Origin: Spirosoma rigui
GTDB taxonomy: Bacteria > Bacteroidota > Bacteroidia > Cytophagales > Spirosomataceae
Length of the DNA: 64,000 bases
Assembly: GCF_002067135.1 (NCBI RefSeq)
Contig: NZ_CP020105.1
Span: 1,302,001 to 1,366,000 of the forward strand
Direction: 5' to 3'
Shown piece after piece: positions 36,632 through 45,883 of the stretch; the stretch's first letter is position 1; every line of letters begins with the position of its first letter. The position numbers and the translations under genes are program-made. The notes beneath the pieces are model-generated. The model saw only the letters and a program-made list of their open reading frames with translations, searched no databases and was not told the DNA's origin.

Positions 36632-36673
36632 TGTGCATAAGCGTAGAGTTATCCACAAAGAATATGTGGATAA
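36632..36673. promoter_or_regulatory. Cluster of three DnaA boxes
   Basis: TGTGCATAA (36632-36640), TTATCCACA (36649-36657) and TGTGGATAA (36665-36673) all match the TTATNCACA DnaA box on one strand or the other. The last two form a perfect ten-base inverted repeat around AAGAATA. About two such 9-mers are expected by chance in the whole window on both strands, so three in 42 bases is striking. The cluster sits in an AT-rich gap (36569-36753) between bioF and the oxidoreductase gene. It could be a DnaA-binding regulatory or titration site, or part of an origin. Confidence 0.65.
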
Positions 36674-36753
36674 CTAATTGATACTGTGTGTTATTACCAA
36701 GAAAAGTGATTAAACGGGGCGAAATTGGCCAAACACTGTAACTAGATAAATCG

Positions 36754-37785
36754 TTACCCGCCAATTCGCAACACAATTTTGCCAAACTGCTTCCCCTCGT
36801 CCATTCGGCGCAGGGCCGTTTCAGCCTCTGCCAACTCCATGATTTCGTCGATGACCGGTACGAGTCGCTTCCTGTTTACAAAGGATATCATGTCGGCAAA
36901 CTCGCGCTCGGTACCCATTGTTGAACCCAGAATCGACAGCTGTTTGAAAAAAACTTTGGGTGGGGCAATGTCGGTGAGGTTACCTGTCGTCCCGCCAAAG
37001 ATTGCAATTCGTCCGCCGGGCGCGGCTACGTCAATCAGTTTACTAAATCCAGCCCCTCCCGCGCTGTCGATAATCACGTCAAAATAGCCCGTCCGGCCAC
37101 CACCCGTCTCGGTCATCAGCGTTTTGGCCCAGTCGGGTTCGCGGTAGTTGACGCCCCCATTGGCCCCCAGTTCTTTAGCTTTAGCCAGTTTCTCCGCCGA
37201 GCCGGACGTTACCCACACGTTGGCCCCTGACTTAACGGCAAACTGCAACGCAAATAAAGCGGCTCCGCCACCGATGCCCGTAATCAGCACGTTCTCCGAC
37301 GATTTACTTTCGGTTTCGTGCAGACCCGCCCGCGTCATCAGTGCCCGCCAGGCCGTTACGCCCGCCAGTGGCAACGCGGCTGCCTGTTCAAACGTCAGAT
37401 GAGTGGGCTTAGGATGAATGTATTTGGCCGGTACGGTTACGTACTCGGCGAAGGTCCCGTTATCGGGCATACCAAAAATTTTGAACTCCGAACCATAAAA
37501 CCGCGGGTTGGGCCCCCAGTTCTGTGAGCAGTTGATGATTACTTCCTGCCCCCGCCAGACCGGATCAACGCCCGCGCCAATACCGGCAATAACCCCGGCG
37601 CCGTCGGAACCCAGAATAACAGGTAATTTGATGCCGGGATACAGGCCTTGCTGGATAAATACGTCGCGGTGGTTGAGCGCAGCTGCGCGGAGGGCTATCA
37701 GCACTTCGCCGGGGCCGGGGGTGGGCGTCGGCGCGTCGACGAACTGAACCGGCTGGTGGGTTTCGGAGAGCAGGATGGCTTTCAT
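36754..37785 (-). CDS. Zinc-binding alcohol dehydrogenase/quinone oxidoreductase (MDR family)
   Basis: A 343-residue NAD(P)H-dependent enzyme. The catalytic-domain start GPGEVLIALRAAALNHRDVFI, the block GSDGAGVIAGIGAGVD, and the Rossmann motif GIGGGAALFALQFAVKSGA are characteristic. The structural-zinc Cys cluster is missing, so it belongs to the quinone-oxidoreductase-like branch. The substrate is unknown. It is monocistronic on the minus strand. Confidence 0.87.
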   Translation of the reverse strand: MKAILLSETHQPVQFVDAPTPTPGPGEVLIALRAAALNHRDVFIQQGLYPGIKLPVILGSDGAGVIAGIGAGVDPVWRGQEVIINCSQNWGPNPRFYGSEFKIFGMPDNGTFAEYVTVPAKYIHPKPTHLTFEQAAALPLAGVTAWRALMTRAGLHETESKSSENVLITGIGGGAALFALQFAVKSGANVWVTSGSAEKLAKAKELGANGGVNYREPDWAKTLMTETGGGRTGYFDVIIDSAGGAGFSKLIDVAAPGGRIAIFGGTTGNLTDIAPPKVFFKQLSILGSTMGTEREFADMISFVNRKRLVPVIDEIMELAEAETALRRMDEGKQFGKIVLRIGG

Positions 37786-37903
37786 GGGTGTATATTTGCG
37801 GTAAAAAGGGCGTTAGCCACAGGGTCAATGAACTGGGAGATAGGCAGCGTGCTGGTGCTCATAACCGGAACCCCGGGCCTGACAACCAAAATCAGTAACG
37901 TCA

Positions 37904-38317
37904 ATGATTCGATTTTTTAACGAGGATACGCCTTACAAACTTCCCCAAAAACAGGTAACGCGCCAGTGGCTTAAACAGCAGGCCGAGCGGGAAGGTTACG
38001 CCGTTGGTGAGTTAAATTACGTATTCTGTTCCGATGAGTACGTGTTGCAGGTCAATCGCGATCATCTGCAGCATGACTATTATACCGACATCATCACTTT
38101 CGATACCAGTGAAGACGAAGATCGTATCGACGGCGACGTTTTTGTCAGCGTAGACCGGGTTGCCGATAACGCCACCCGATTAGGTATCGCGCCCGATCAG
38201 GAAATGCGCCGGGTACTGGCCCACGGCCTGCTCCACCTGTGCGGCTACGGCGACAAAACCGATGACGAAGTAACCCTCATGCGTTCGAAAGAAGAGGAGT
38301 GGCTGGCTAACTTTTAG
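37904..38317 (+). CDS. ybeY: Endoribonuclease YbeY (rRNA maturation)
   Basis: A 137-residue metal-dependent RNase needed for 16S rRNA 3'-end maturation and ribosome quality control. The metal motif reads HGLLHLCGYGDK; the third His of the usual HGxLHLxGYDH is replaced by Lys, which I recall from other Bacteroidota YbeY sequences. NRDHLQHDYYTDIITFD is the second landmark. Its stop overlaps the stop of the convergent acyl-CoA dehydrogenase gene by four bases. Confidence 0.92.
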   Translation: MIRFFNEDTPYKLPQKQVTRQWLKQQAEREGYAVGELNYVFCSDEYVLQVNRDHLQHDYYTDIITFDTSEDEDRIDGDVFVSVDRVADNATRLGIAPDQEMRRVLAHGLLHLCGYGDKTDDEVTLMRSKEEEWLANF

Positions 38318-40107
38318 AACCACTCGCTCTGCATGTCTACCGTTAACGGGTCGCTGGACCGAAGTCGCTTCGACAACGCGTAGATTTTCACCAGTTCGTA
38401 TTCATAAAAATAGCGGGCGGCCATCAGTTTACCGTGGTAAAAGTTACTGTCATCGCCCTGGGCCGTGGCTATGCTGCTCTGCGCTACCGTTGCCTGTCGA
38501 ATCCATTGCCACGCTACGGTCACAATACCGAACAGTTCCAGGTACAGCGTAGCATCGGCCAGAAATACTTCGGCCCCATCGGGAGCCAGGCTGAGCAGGT
38601 GTCCCGTTACGTTATCAAGGATGCCCAATGCACTGGTCAGCTGGTCGGCCAGGGGGATGAGCGCATGTTGCAGGCGGGCGTTGGCGAGGTCTGTCTCAAT
38701 CCTGGTCAGCAGCAACTGAACGGCCCGTCCCTGCTCCATCGTGACCTTGCGTCCCAGCAAGTCGAGTCCGTGAATACCGGTAGTACCTTCATGAATGGGG
38801 TGAATACGGGCTTCGCGGTAAAACTGTTCAACGGGAAAGTCAGTAGTATAGCCTGCTCCCCCCAGAATCTGCACGGCTGCACTCGTCGTTAACGTGCCCA
38901 TCTCGGAGGGGTACGATTTGGCAATGGGCGTCAGCAAATCCAACAGCAGTGCGGCATCGGCTTGTTCATCGCCTTCGCCCGCATGAGCTATGTCGGCGAG
39001 GTAGCTACAGTACAGGAGCAGGCCCAGCGATCCTTCCAGTACTGCTTTCTGAAACAGGAGCATCCGTTTCACGTCGGCATGACGAATGATGGGTACTTGC
39101 GGTAAGGACGGTTTTTTTTCGGCAACGTGGCGACCCTGCGGCCGTTCTCGAGCGTATTCGAGCGATGCGTAGTAGGCCGCTGTGCCAATCGAAACGGCAT
39201 TCATACCCACCCCAACGCGGGCTTCATTCATCATCTGAAACATGTAGCGCAGTCCCTGGTGCGGTTCACCAACGAGGTAACCCAGCGTGCCGTCGCTGGA
39301 GCCAATCATCAGGTGAGCAATGGGCGCTCCTTTATAACCCATTTTATGATATACCCCGGCCGTTCGCACGTCATTGTCGACCAGTGTGCCGTTGTCCAGC
39401 CGTTGCTGCGGCACGGCAAACAGTGAAATGCCTTTGGCACCGGCTGGCCCGCCTTTAATCTTGGCCAGCATCAGGTGCACTACGTTCTCGACTGCATCGT
39501 GATCGCCCGCTGATATATAAATTTTCTGGCCGCGAATCCGGTAGGTGCCGGGTTCGTCGGTTGGCTCTGCCGAGGTGGTGATATCTGAGAGCGACGATCC
39601 CGCGTCAGGTTCGGTGAGGGCCATGGTACCCTGCCAGCGACCAGCATACATCAGGGGCGTGAACTGACTCACCAGCGCTGGCGATCCGAAGGAACGCAGC
39701 AGATTGGCGGCACCAGTGGTTAAAAACGGGAATACACTCGCCGAGTAGTTGGCCGCCCCGAACACGAACGTGGCCGCGTTCATGATCGTAGCGGGTAGCT
39801 GCTGTCCCCCTTCATCGTACCCGAACGGCGCGTTGATCCAGCCATCTTCGCCAAACTTGCGGATGATCGGCCCCATTTGGGGATGCACCCGGATTTTGCC
39901 GTCTACGAGCTGGGGTTCGTTCCGATCCATGATGGTCAGTAACGGTTTGAGCAGGATCTCGCTGATCTGTCCGGCCGCTTCAAGAACCATCTCGAACGAC
40001 TCCCGGTCGTGGTCCCTGAAATACGGGAGCTGATTCAGACGTTCGACCTGAATAACTTCGTAGAGGTGGAACCGCAGATCGCGGGGCGAGTAAAACTGAG
40101 TAGCCAT
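38314..40107 (-). CDS. Acyl-CoA dehydrogenase, long form
   Basis: A 597-residue flavoenzyme for fatty-acid or acyl-CoA oxidation. The core has QGTMALTEPDAGSSLSDI (FAD-binding), KIYISAGDHD, and the C-terminal block ILGGAGYTTDFPVEQFYREARI followed by the catalytic-base region. The extra 100-odd C-terminal residues match the long acyl-CoA dehydrogenases with an additional C-terminal domain. ATG 40107 was chosen because the longer frame has 29 unrelated residues. It is probably cotranscribed with the SDR gene 17 bases upstream. Confidence 0.9.
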   Translation of the reverse strand: MATQFYSPRDLRFHLYEVIQVERLNQLPYFRDHDRESFEMVLEAAGQISEILLKPLLTIMDRNEPQLVDGKIRVHPQMGPIIRKFGEDGWINAPFGYDEGGQQLPATIMNAATFVFGAANYSASVFPFLTTGAANLLRSFGSPALVSQFTPLMYAGRWQGTMALTEPDAGSSLSDITTSAEPTDEPGTYRIRGQKIYISAGDHDAVENVVHLMLAKIKGGPAGAKGISLFAVPQQRLDNGTLVDNDVRTAGVYHKMGYKGAPIAHLMIGSSDGTLGYLVGEPHQGLRYMFQMMNEARVGVGMNAVSIGTAAYYASLEYARERPQGRHVAEKKPSLPQVPIIRHADVKRMLLFQKAVLEGSLGLLLYCSYLADIAHAGEGDEQADAALLLDLLTPIAKSYPSEMGTLTTSAAVQILGGAGYTTDFPVEQFYREARIHPIHEGTTGIHGLDLLGRKVTMEQGRAVQLLLTRIETDLANARLQHALIPLADQLTSALGILDNVTGHLLSLAPDGAEVFLADATLYLELFGIVTVAWQWIRQATVAQSSIATAQGDDSNFYHGKLMAARYFYEYELVKIYALSKRLRSSDPLTVDMQSEWF

Positions 40108-40124
40108 ACGTGTTTTGTCTATGA

Positions 40125-40901
40125 TCAGCCCGCTGTTAGGCCACCATCCAGTTGAAGGGCCTGTCCGGTACAAAAGGCGTTTTCGGTGGAGCACAGCCAG
40201 AGAATTGCCTGAGCGATCTCTTCCGGCTGGCCGAATCGCCCCATGGGAATTACCCGGCGCATTCGTTCTTCCATATTGGGAGCCGTGTTGATCAATTGAT
40301 CGACGATCCCTGAATGGGTATAAACGGGGCAGATTGCGTTGACGCGGATGTTTTGCCGGACGTATTCCAGCGCGGCTGTTTTGGTTAAACCAAGCACGGC
40401 GTGTTTGGCGGCACTGTACGGAGCCCCCATGGGCATGCCGCGTATACCGGCAATACTGGATACGTTCACAATGCTGCCTCCGGTTGCGGTCGATTCATCC
40501 GATTGAGCCAGCATTTGTCGGATTTGCGCCTGCATGCCGTAGAAAACTCCACCTACGTTGACGGCCATCATCTGATTGAAATCCTGGGATGTCTGATCTA
40601 GCAGCCGCCCAAACTTGCCACCGATACCGGCGTTGTTAACGCCAATATCCAGGCGGCCATAGGTGTCTACCGTTTTACGGATGGCTGCTTCGATCTGATA
40701 AGGATCGGCTACGTTGCAGGATGTGTAGATAGCTTTACCGCCAGCCGCTTCGATTTGGTTGACGGTTTCCCGGCCACCGGCATCATTAATGTCGGATACC
40801 ACAACTGCCGCCCCTGCCTTCGCGAAAGCAATAGCCGTAGCCCGACCAATTCCCGAACCTGCCCCGGTGACGAAAGCAACCTGATTTAAAAAAACTGCCA
40901 T
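40125..40901 (-). CDS. Short-chain dehydrogenase/reductase
   Basis: A 258-residue NAD(P)-dependent oxidoreductase of the classical SDR family. Cofactor motif TGAGSGIGRATA, NNAGIGG, catalytic Ser in VNVSSIAG and the YSAAKHA motif (Tyr-x-x-x-Lys) are all present. It precedes the acyl-CoA dehydrogenase, so a role in acyl-CoA or fatty-acid metabolism (for instance a hydroxyacyl dehydrogenase) is plausible. The substrate cannot be read from sequence alone. Confidence 0.9.
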   Translation of the reverse strand: MAVFLNQVAFVTGAGSGIGRATAIAFAKAGAAVVVSDINDAGGRETVNQIEAAGGKAIYTSCNVADPYQIEAAIRKTVDTYGRLDIGVNNAGIGGKFGRLLDQTSQDFNQMMAVNVGGVFYGMQAQIRQMLAQSDESTATGGSIVNVSSIAGIRGMPMGAPYSAAKHAVLGLTKTAALEYVRQNIRVNAICPVYTHSGIVDQLINTAPNMEERMRRVIPMGRFGQPEEIAQAILWLCSTENAFCTGQALQLDGGLTAG

Positions 40902-41105
40902 GAAAGTTGATTAGAAGTTGCCCCCAAAATAGCGCTATTTTAGGATTAACTAGCTTTATTTTGGTGTACCCTCTGCCAGCATGCCTGGGTGCATGGGGCG
41001 TTCATCGGGCAGGAAGGTCTTTTCAACGAGGGCTGATGCACCAGTGTTGGAGCAGACAATACTGTCCGTCGGGCAGCAAATGCCAGATAGCTATTCGCTT
41101 TTAAT

Positions 41106-42647
41106 TTAGTGGGCGAAGGTTTTCGCCTGCGGAGCCAGGGTGGCAACGTTGTACACCGATGGCTCCAGGATGGGTACACAAACGAGTACCCGGGTACCGG
41201 GGCGTAGGGTTGTGGCCTGCGCTGTGCCCAGACGAATCAGTCGCGAACGCACTTTCCCCGATTGATGCAGGCCGGTTGCGCACCGGTCCGGGCGGGTTGT
41301 AAGCCGGAACGTACCATCGAGCAAACGGGCCCGCTCACGCATATTGTGCAGTCCCTGGGCAGTACTACGTCTGGGTTCGCTACCAATACCGCATCCATCG
41401 TCGGCGATGCGGAGGAAAAGGCGATCGTGCCGCTGCTCCAGATAAATATCTATTTCGGCGGCTCCTGCGTGCTTAATGGCGTTGTTGACGGCTTCCTGGA
41501 CGATACGGTACAAGCCAATTTCGACAGGCTGTCCAAAGCGCTCATTGCTTAGTGACGTACGAAAGGTGACCAGGGTACCCGACTGCTTACTTTGCTGTTC
41601 GGTCAGCTGGCGCAGCGCCGACACCAGCCCGAAATCGCCCAGCACGGGTGGCATCAAGTTATTCGACACGTTGCGGGTTTCCTGGATAGTACGGATCAGC
41701 AGACTCTTCAAACTGGTAAACGTAAGCTGGTCTTTCTCCGACAAATTCCCCGCCGACCGGATGTTTTCGGCCAGTAGTTTAAGGCCTGTCAGCATCTGGC
41801 CAATGCCGTCGTGCAACTCGCGCGATAGCCGCTTCCGTTCGTCCTCCTGTCCCTGCACCACCGACGATAGCCGGATGCGTTGCTCGTGCAGCTGCTGTTG
41901 GTACCTCAGATTGGCTTCGCGCATCAACTGGGTCTGTGCCTGGTTGATTGACTGATAGCTCCGTTGAAGGTCTTCGTTGATCAGCCGTGTCTGGTATTCG
42001 GACAGCGTTAGCTGCCGGACGGTTTCCCGGAGTGTGCGGACGGCAGGCTGGAAAATCAGGAGTGCTTCCAGCAACAGCACAAACAGCGTGATGACCATCA
42101 GTGTCTGCTCCATGCTGTGGAGCCGATCAATTTTGGCTTCCGCTTCCCGTTCGTACTGCCGCACGATGGTATCCATCCGGTCGAGGAACGAAATGTCATG
42201 GTTTAGAATGATGCGCAGCTGCCGGCGTTGGCTGTTACTGGCCTGGGTAAGCAGCAGCTGATGCGCTGCCTGGCTGATGGCGTTGAAATCTGGATCAAGC
42301 TGCGCGAACAACGTCTGAATGGCCTTGCTGTTCTGAACAACCAAATGCAGGTCTGTCAATTGACCGGTTTTAAGCTCTTTGTGGTAGCGCTCCCAGCGGG
42401 ACAACACCCGTTGAAGGTTGGCGGCTGTGTTCTGACCGTCTGCCAGCCCATCGGAACGGGTCATGAGAAGAGCATCCTTTACGATCTGCTGACTTTGATA
42501 GCGTTGCTTTCCGGCGAAGTTGACTAGATAGGAGTCGGCGGTCTGATCCCGAAGCTGGCGCTGCACCAACACCTGCCCAACGATAGTCAGGCTGGCCACC
42601 AGAGCCAGGGCCAGGATATAGCGCTGCGTAAATCGTCGAGTGACCAT
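41106..42647 (-). CDS. NarX-like sensor histidine kinase with PilJ-type sensor domain
   Basis: A 513-residue inner-membrane kinase. Two membrane spans (about 13-32 and 185-203) bracket a helical periplasmic domain containing NFAGKQRYQSQQIVKDAL, the PilJ/type IV pili sensor pattern also present in nitrate sensor NarX. The HisKA_3 motif ERKRLSRELHDGIGQ places the phospho-His at 279; NNAIKHAG is the N box and DDGCGIG the G1 box. Between G1 and the final GTRVLVCVPI block there are about 30 extra residues (CATGLHQSGKVRS onward). No response regulator is adjacent. ATG 42647 is preferred to a TTG at 42656. Confidence 0.87.
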   Translation of the reverse strand: MVTRRFTQRYILALALVASLTIVGQVLVQRQLRDQTADSYLVNFAGKQRYQSQQIVKDALLMTRSDGLADGQNTAANLQRVLSRWERYHKELKTGQLTDLHLVVQNSKAIQTLFAQLDPDFNAISQAAHQLLLTQASNSQRRQLRIILNHDISFLDRMDTIVRQYEREAEAKIDRLHSMEQTLMVITLFVLLLEALLIFQPAVRTLRETVRQLTLSEYQTRLINEDLQRSYQSINQAQTQLMREANLRYQQQLHEQRIRLSSVVQGQEDERKRLSRELHDGIGQMLTGLKLLAENIRSAGNLSEKDQLTFTSLKSLLIRTIQETRNVSNNLMPPVLGDFGLVSALRQLTEQQSKQSGTLVTFRTSLSNERFGQPVEIGLYRIVQEAVNNAIKHAGAAEIDIYLEQRHDRLFLRIADDGCGIGSEPRRSTAQGLHNMRERARLLDGTFRLTTRPDRCATGLHQSGKVRSRLIRLGTAQATTLRPGTRVLVCVPILEPSVYNVATLAPQAKTFAH

Positions 42648-42696
42648 AGGCGACAATTAATAGATCAATATACGTAGTTGTGGTGTCCGTTGTAAC

Positions 42697-42712
42697 ACGT
42701 AAGCGTTTACGT
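42697..42712. promoter_or_regulatory. Palindrome ACGTAA-GCGT-TTACGT upstream of the sensor kinase
   Basis: A perfect six-base inverted repeat around four bases, 50 bases before the kinase start. A LuxR/NarL-type response regulator could bind such a site. This is inferred from position only. Confidence 0.35.
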
Positions 42713-43325
42713 CATACTAGTTACTCTTTTGGTATTCGATGTGTATCGGTTAACCCTATCGGATAAGTCCTTTTGGAAGCTTATACGCCAATTTTTGTCA
42801 GCAAAAAATTACTACGTATCAGCTGGTAACAGGTACTCCCTGTACGTCGTTGAGGGCAGTTGGTCCAGGCAATATACCTGTTTTTGTAATGGAGTTAACC
42901 ATTTTAGCGCTGTAAACAGGGATCATTGGATTTTATGGTGAAATTCTGAAATATCCGATAAAAGATAAAATAAATTCTTTATTATAGGCATATGCATAAA
43001 TTATATTTTGAAATATAGGTATTATTAGTTAATAATTTTGGGTAGTAATACTTAATTTGTGCCCGGTTGCTGCTCTTTTGCGCGCAGAATCAGCCGGAAG
43101 GGTTAGTGTTAGCTATCCCGGCGGACTTTGCCCAGACGCTGGTGGTTTTTGGAACCACCAGCTAACAAATCAAGCCGTTTGGGCAACTGGCGGAGTTGTG
43201 TGGTTCAGACTTTGATCGGAACTGGAAGCGGCTACCGATTATGTATCCTATTGAATCAGTTTGTTCATAAGTAGGTAGTTGTCTGGTGCTTACTTTTACC
43301 TATATACGTTTTTCCCGTTTTTATT
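42713..43325. other. Long gap with extreme AT-rich core and coding-like remnant
   Basis: About 610 bases without a convincing gene. 42937-43060 is strongly AT-rich compared with its surroundings. A plus-strand frame from about 43060 to 43270 reads like real protein (GLVLAIPADFAQTLVV, then after one in-frame stop at 43163-43165, PFGQLAELCGSDFDRNWKRL). A hairpin with ten-base arms, GCTGGTGGTT and AACCACCAGC (43138-43162), covers that stop region. The best promoter candidate for the next gene is TATACGTT near 43303-43310. The remnant may be a decayed gene end; I cannot name the family. Confidence 0.4.
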
Positions 43326-44612
43326 ATGTCAACTGTCAGCCTGACTTTAGATGCGCCTACCGATACGCCCCTGGGTCGGGGTATCAAGCACATTGGTATT
43401 GGCAAGTACGGTAGTAAACCTCTTTCTGCGGAGCTACTGGAAGCGTGCCGACAGGCTCTGACTGACCCGGATACGCACCCGCTTCAGCGGGGGGCGTTTT
43501 TGGGCGCTCTGCTGGCGAAAGGGCCTACGGCTGACGAGATGACTCTGGAGGAAACGATAGGTAAAGGCGCTTTTTCGCACCCTACGTTTTTTATCAATAA
43601 AGTGTGTCCCGACCTGCCGGAAGGAATGCATCCTATTGCGACTAAGCTAGTTCGCGGGCATCATCTGCAGGTAAGCGAAGCCCACCAATTGGGCGACTAC
43701 CTATTCGGCGAACGCTCGTTTGCCAATGCGAACTGCGAAACGTTTCGCGGGTTGGCTGCCAGTATCATGCGTGTTCGGCACGAGACCAACGAGGAATACC
43801 ATGGCCTGATGCGGGCTGCCGAAGCAACGTATTCGCCGGGTTTTGGCCCGATCACCTGCGCCGATCGGCCGCTCGTTCAATTGGCCGAACCCTTCGACGG
43901 CGTCGAGAACAGTTACATGATTACTCCCTTGCTGGCTCAGTTCTTCCAGAAACGGGGCTACGGGGCCGTATCGCTGGTTGGCCGGTCGGGCGGACCAAAG
44001 TATACGCTCAACGCGCTCGACCTGTATATGCACATGGGCTGCCAGTTTTTGCAAAGCAACCACGAACTTGACACCCCCCTTGAACACTATGGGTGGGTGC
44101 TGGACCAGAAAGCCCTCTCGCCCGCCCTGAACCGCTGGGTAGACCGTCGGCGAACGATTATAAAACGGCCTTTTCTGGCTACCCTTGAAAAAGTCCTGAA
44201 TCCCTGCCACGCCCGGATACTGGTGACGTCCGTTTTTCACATCACCTACCAGATGAAAATGGCTGAACTGGCCATGCTGGCTGGTTTTGACGGAGTCATC
44301 GTGCTAAAAAGAGGGCAGGAGGGCAGCCTGGCTCCCTCCACCAGCCGCGCGTGTGGTGTCCTGTGTGCCGTCCGGACGCCGACGGGTCACCTGTTCTTTC
44401 AGCAGTTTGAAGGTGATGCGCCGGCCTTTGCGCCATTCCGCACCGATACCGAAACGGTACATGAGGAACCGCAGGCGCTTGACAATGCGCGGCTGGTCCG
44501 GCAGTTTATGACCGATGGGCACACGACCGACCCCGACTTTGACAACCGCGTCCGGTTTGCCCATGCGCTCTACGGACGGGGACTCGACTGGATAGAAGGG
44601 CAGTTGCGGTAG
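43326..44612 (+). CDS. Anthranilate phosphoribosyltransferase-like protein (TrpD2/YbiB type)
   Basis: A 428-residue protein with the glycosyltransferase family 3 fold. The N-terminal helical domain begins GIKHIGIGKYGSKPL, and the block SLVGRSGGPKYTLNALD sits at the usual substrate site. TrpD2/YbiB proteins lack anthranilate PRT activity and bind nucleic acid in E. coli; homologues also occur beside nitrate-assimilation genes. No trp genes are near. With the NarX-like kinase across the gap, a link to nitrogen metabolism is possible but inferred. Confidence 0.75.
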   Translation: MSTVSLTLDAPTDTPLGRGIKHIGIGKYGSKPLSAELLEACRQALTDPDTHPLQRGAFLGALLAKGPTADEMTLEETIGKGAFSHPTFFINKVCPDLPEGMHPIATKLVRGHHLQVSEAHQLGDYLFGERSFANANCETFRGLAASIMRVRHETNEEYHGLMRAAEATYSPGFGPITCADRPLVQLAEPFDGVENSYMITPLLAQFFQKRGYGAVSLVGRSGGPKYTLNALDLYMHMGCQFLQSNHELDTPLEHYGWVLDQKALSPALNRWVDRRRTIIKRPFLATLEKVLNPCHARILVTSVFHITYQMKMAELAMLAGFDGVIVLKRGQEGSLAPSTSRACGVLCAVRTPTGHLFFQQFEGDAPAFAPFRTDTETVHEEPQALDNARLVRQFMTDGHTTDPDFDNRVRFAHALYGRGLDWIEGQLR

Positions 44613-44634
44613 GGCGAGGTTAGCACGAAAGCCC

Positions 44635-44642
44635 TACCTTTG
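44635..44642 (+). promoter_or_regulatory. Consensus -7 element TACCTTTG of lhgO
   Basis: Exact TANNTTTG match 24 bases before the lhgO start. The predicted short leader contains the small hairpin GTGGC-AGTTC-GCCAC (44645-44659). No clear -33 element. Confidence 0.55.
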
Positions 44643-44665
44643 TGGTGGCAGTTCGCCACTTTATC

Positions 44666-45862
44666 ATGATAGACGTAACGATTATTGGCGGGGGCATTGT
44701 TGGTTTGGCCACAGCACTGCAACTTAAACAGCAACGGCCTGATCTGAAGGTCGTTCTTATCGAGAAAGAACCCGCGGTGGCCCGTCACCAAACGGGGCAC
44801 AACTCAGGGGTTATTCACTCGGGCCTCTACTACAAACCCGGTAGCCTGAAAGCCACTAACTGCATCCGCGGCTACAAACTGCTGCTCGATTTCTGCGACG
44901 CAGAAGGTATTGCCTATGACCTCTGCGGAAAAATTGTAGTTGCCACGAAACAGGAAGAGCTGTCTCAACTCGACATGCTCTACACGCGGGGCCAGCAAAA
45001 CGGATTGGGCGGCCTGCGCAAGATGTCGCTGGCAGAACTGCGCGAGATTGAGCCACACGTGAACGGAGTTGCCGGTATGTTTGTGCCACAAACCGGGATT
45101 ATTGATTACAAAGAAGTTACCGATAAATATGCGTCTAAATTTCAGGCACTGGGGGGCGAAATCCGGCTGGCCGAGCGGGTTGAGCAAGTGACGCCGGGCC
45201 AGAGTCTGAGCATTGTGGTAACGAATAAAAACCGCTACGAGACAAAATTGGTCGTTAACTGCGCCGGGTTGTATTCTGACAAGATTGCCCAGTTAACGCA
45301 GCGCGATCCCGTTGATGTCCGCATTATACCGTTCCGGGGTGAGTACTTCAAAATCCGGCCCGAAAAAGAGTACCTGGTCAAAAACCTGATCTATCCCGTT
45401 CCCGATCCTAACTTCCCATTTCTGGGCGTTCACTTTACCCGGATGGTGCATGGCGGGGTTGAAGCGGGGCCTAATGCGGTGCTGGCCTTCCAGCGCGAAG
45501 GCTACACAAAGTCCGATATTAACCTTAAAGAGTTGTTCGAAACGCTGTCGTGGCCAGGTTTTCAAAAGGTAGCGGCCAAATACTGGCAAACGGGTCTGGG
45601 TGAAATGTATCGCTCGTTCTCGAAATCAGCGTTTACGAAGGCGTTGCAGGAACTGATTCCCGACGTGCAGGAGAGCGATCTGATCAGCGGGGGCGCGGGT
45701 GTGCGGGCGCAGGCCTGTGACCGAACCGGTGGCCTGCTGGACGATTTTGCCATTCTGGAAACCGACAAAGCTATCAACGTCGTGAATGCACCGTCGCCGG
45801 CTGCTACCTCGTCGCTGGCCATTGGCGAAACCGTTTCGGGAAAAGTGCTGGCCCGATTCTAA
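44666..45862 (+). CDS. lhgO: L-2-hydroxyglutarate oxidase
   Basis: A 398-residue FAD enzyme of the DAO family that oxidises L-2-hydroxyglutarate and passes electrons to the quinone pool. VTIIGGGIVGLATALQL is the dinucleotide-binding motif; HQTGHNSGVIHSGLYYKPGS and the late block SGGAGVRAQACDRTGGLLDDF are specific to LhgO/L2HGDH. ATG 44666 gives the usual N-terminus; a start at 44642 adds eight residues. It leads a small plus-strand unit with NUDIX and DinB genes. Confidence 0.93.
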   Translation: MIDVTIIGGGIVGLATALQLKQQRPDLKVVLIEKEPAVARHQTGHNSGVIHSGLYYKPGSLKATNCIRGYKLLLDFCDAEGIAYDLCGKIVVATKQEELSQLDMLYTRGQQNGLGGLRKMSLAELREIEPHVNGVAGMFVPQTGIIDYKEVTDKYASKFQALGGEIRLAERVEQVTPGQSLSIVVTNKNRYETKLVVNCAGLYSDKIAQLTQRDPVDVRIIPFRGEYFKIRPEKEYLVKNLIYPVPDPNFPFLGVHFTRMVHGGVEAGPNAVLAFQREGYTKSDINLKELFETLSWPGFQKVAAKYWQTGLGEMYRSFSKSAFTKALQELIPDVQESDLISGGAGVRAQACDRTGGLLDDFAILETDKAINVVNAPSPAATSSLAIGETVSGKVLARF

Positions 45863-45883
45863 CGCATCCATCAACCACAGACA

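Noticed and set aside
42729-42941. 70-codon frame upstream of the AT-rich core
   Set aside because: No start context, no domain, and atypical composition; probably chance in a gap.
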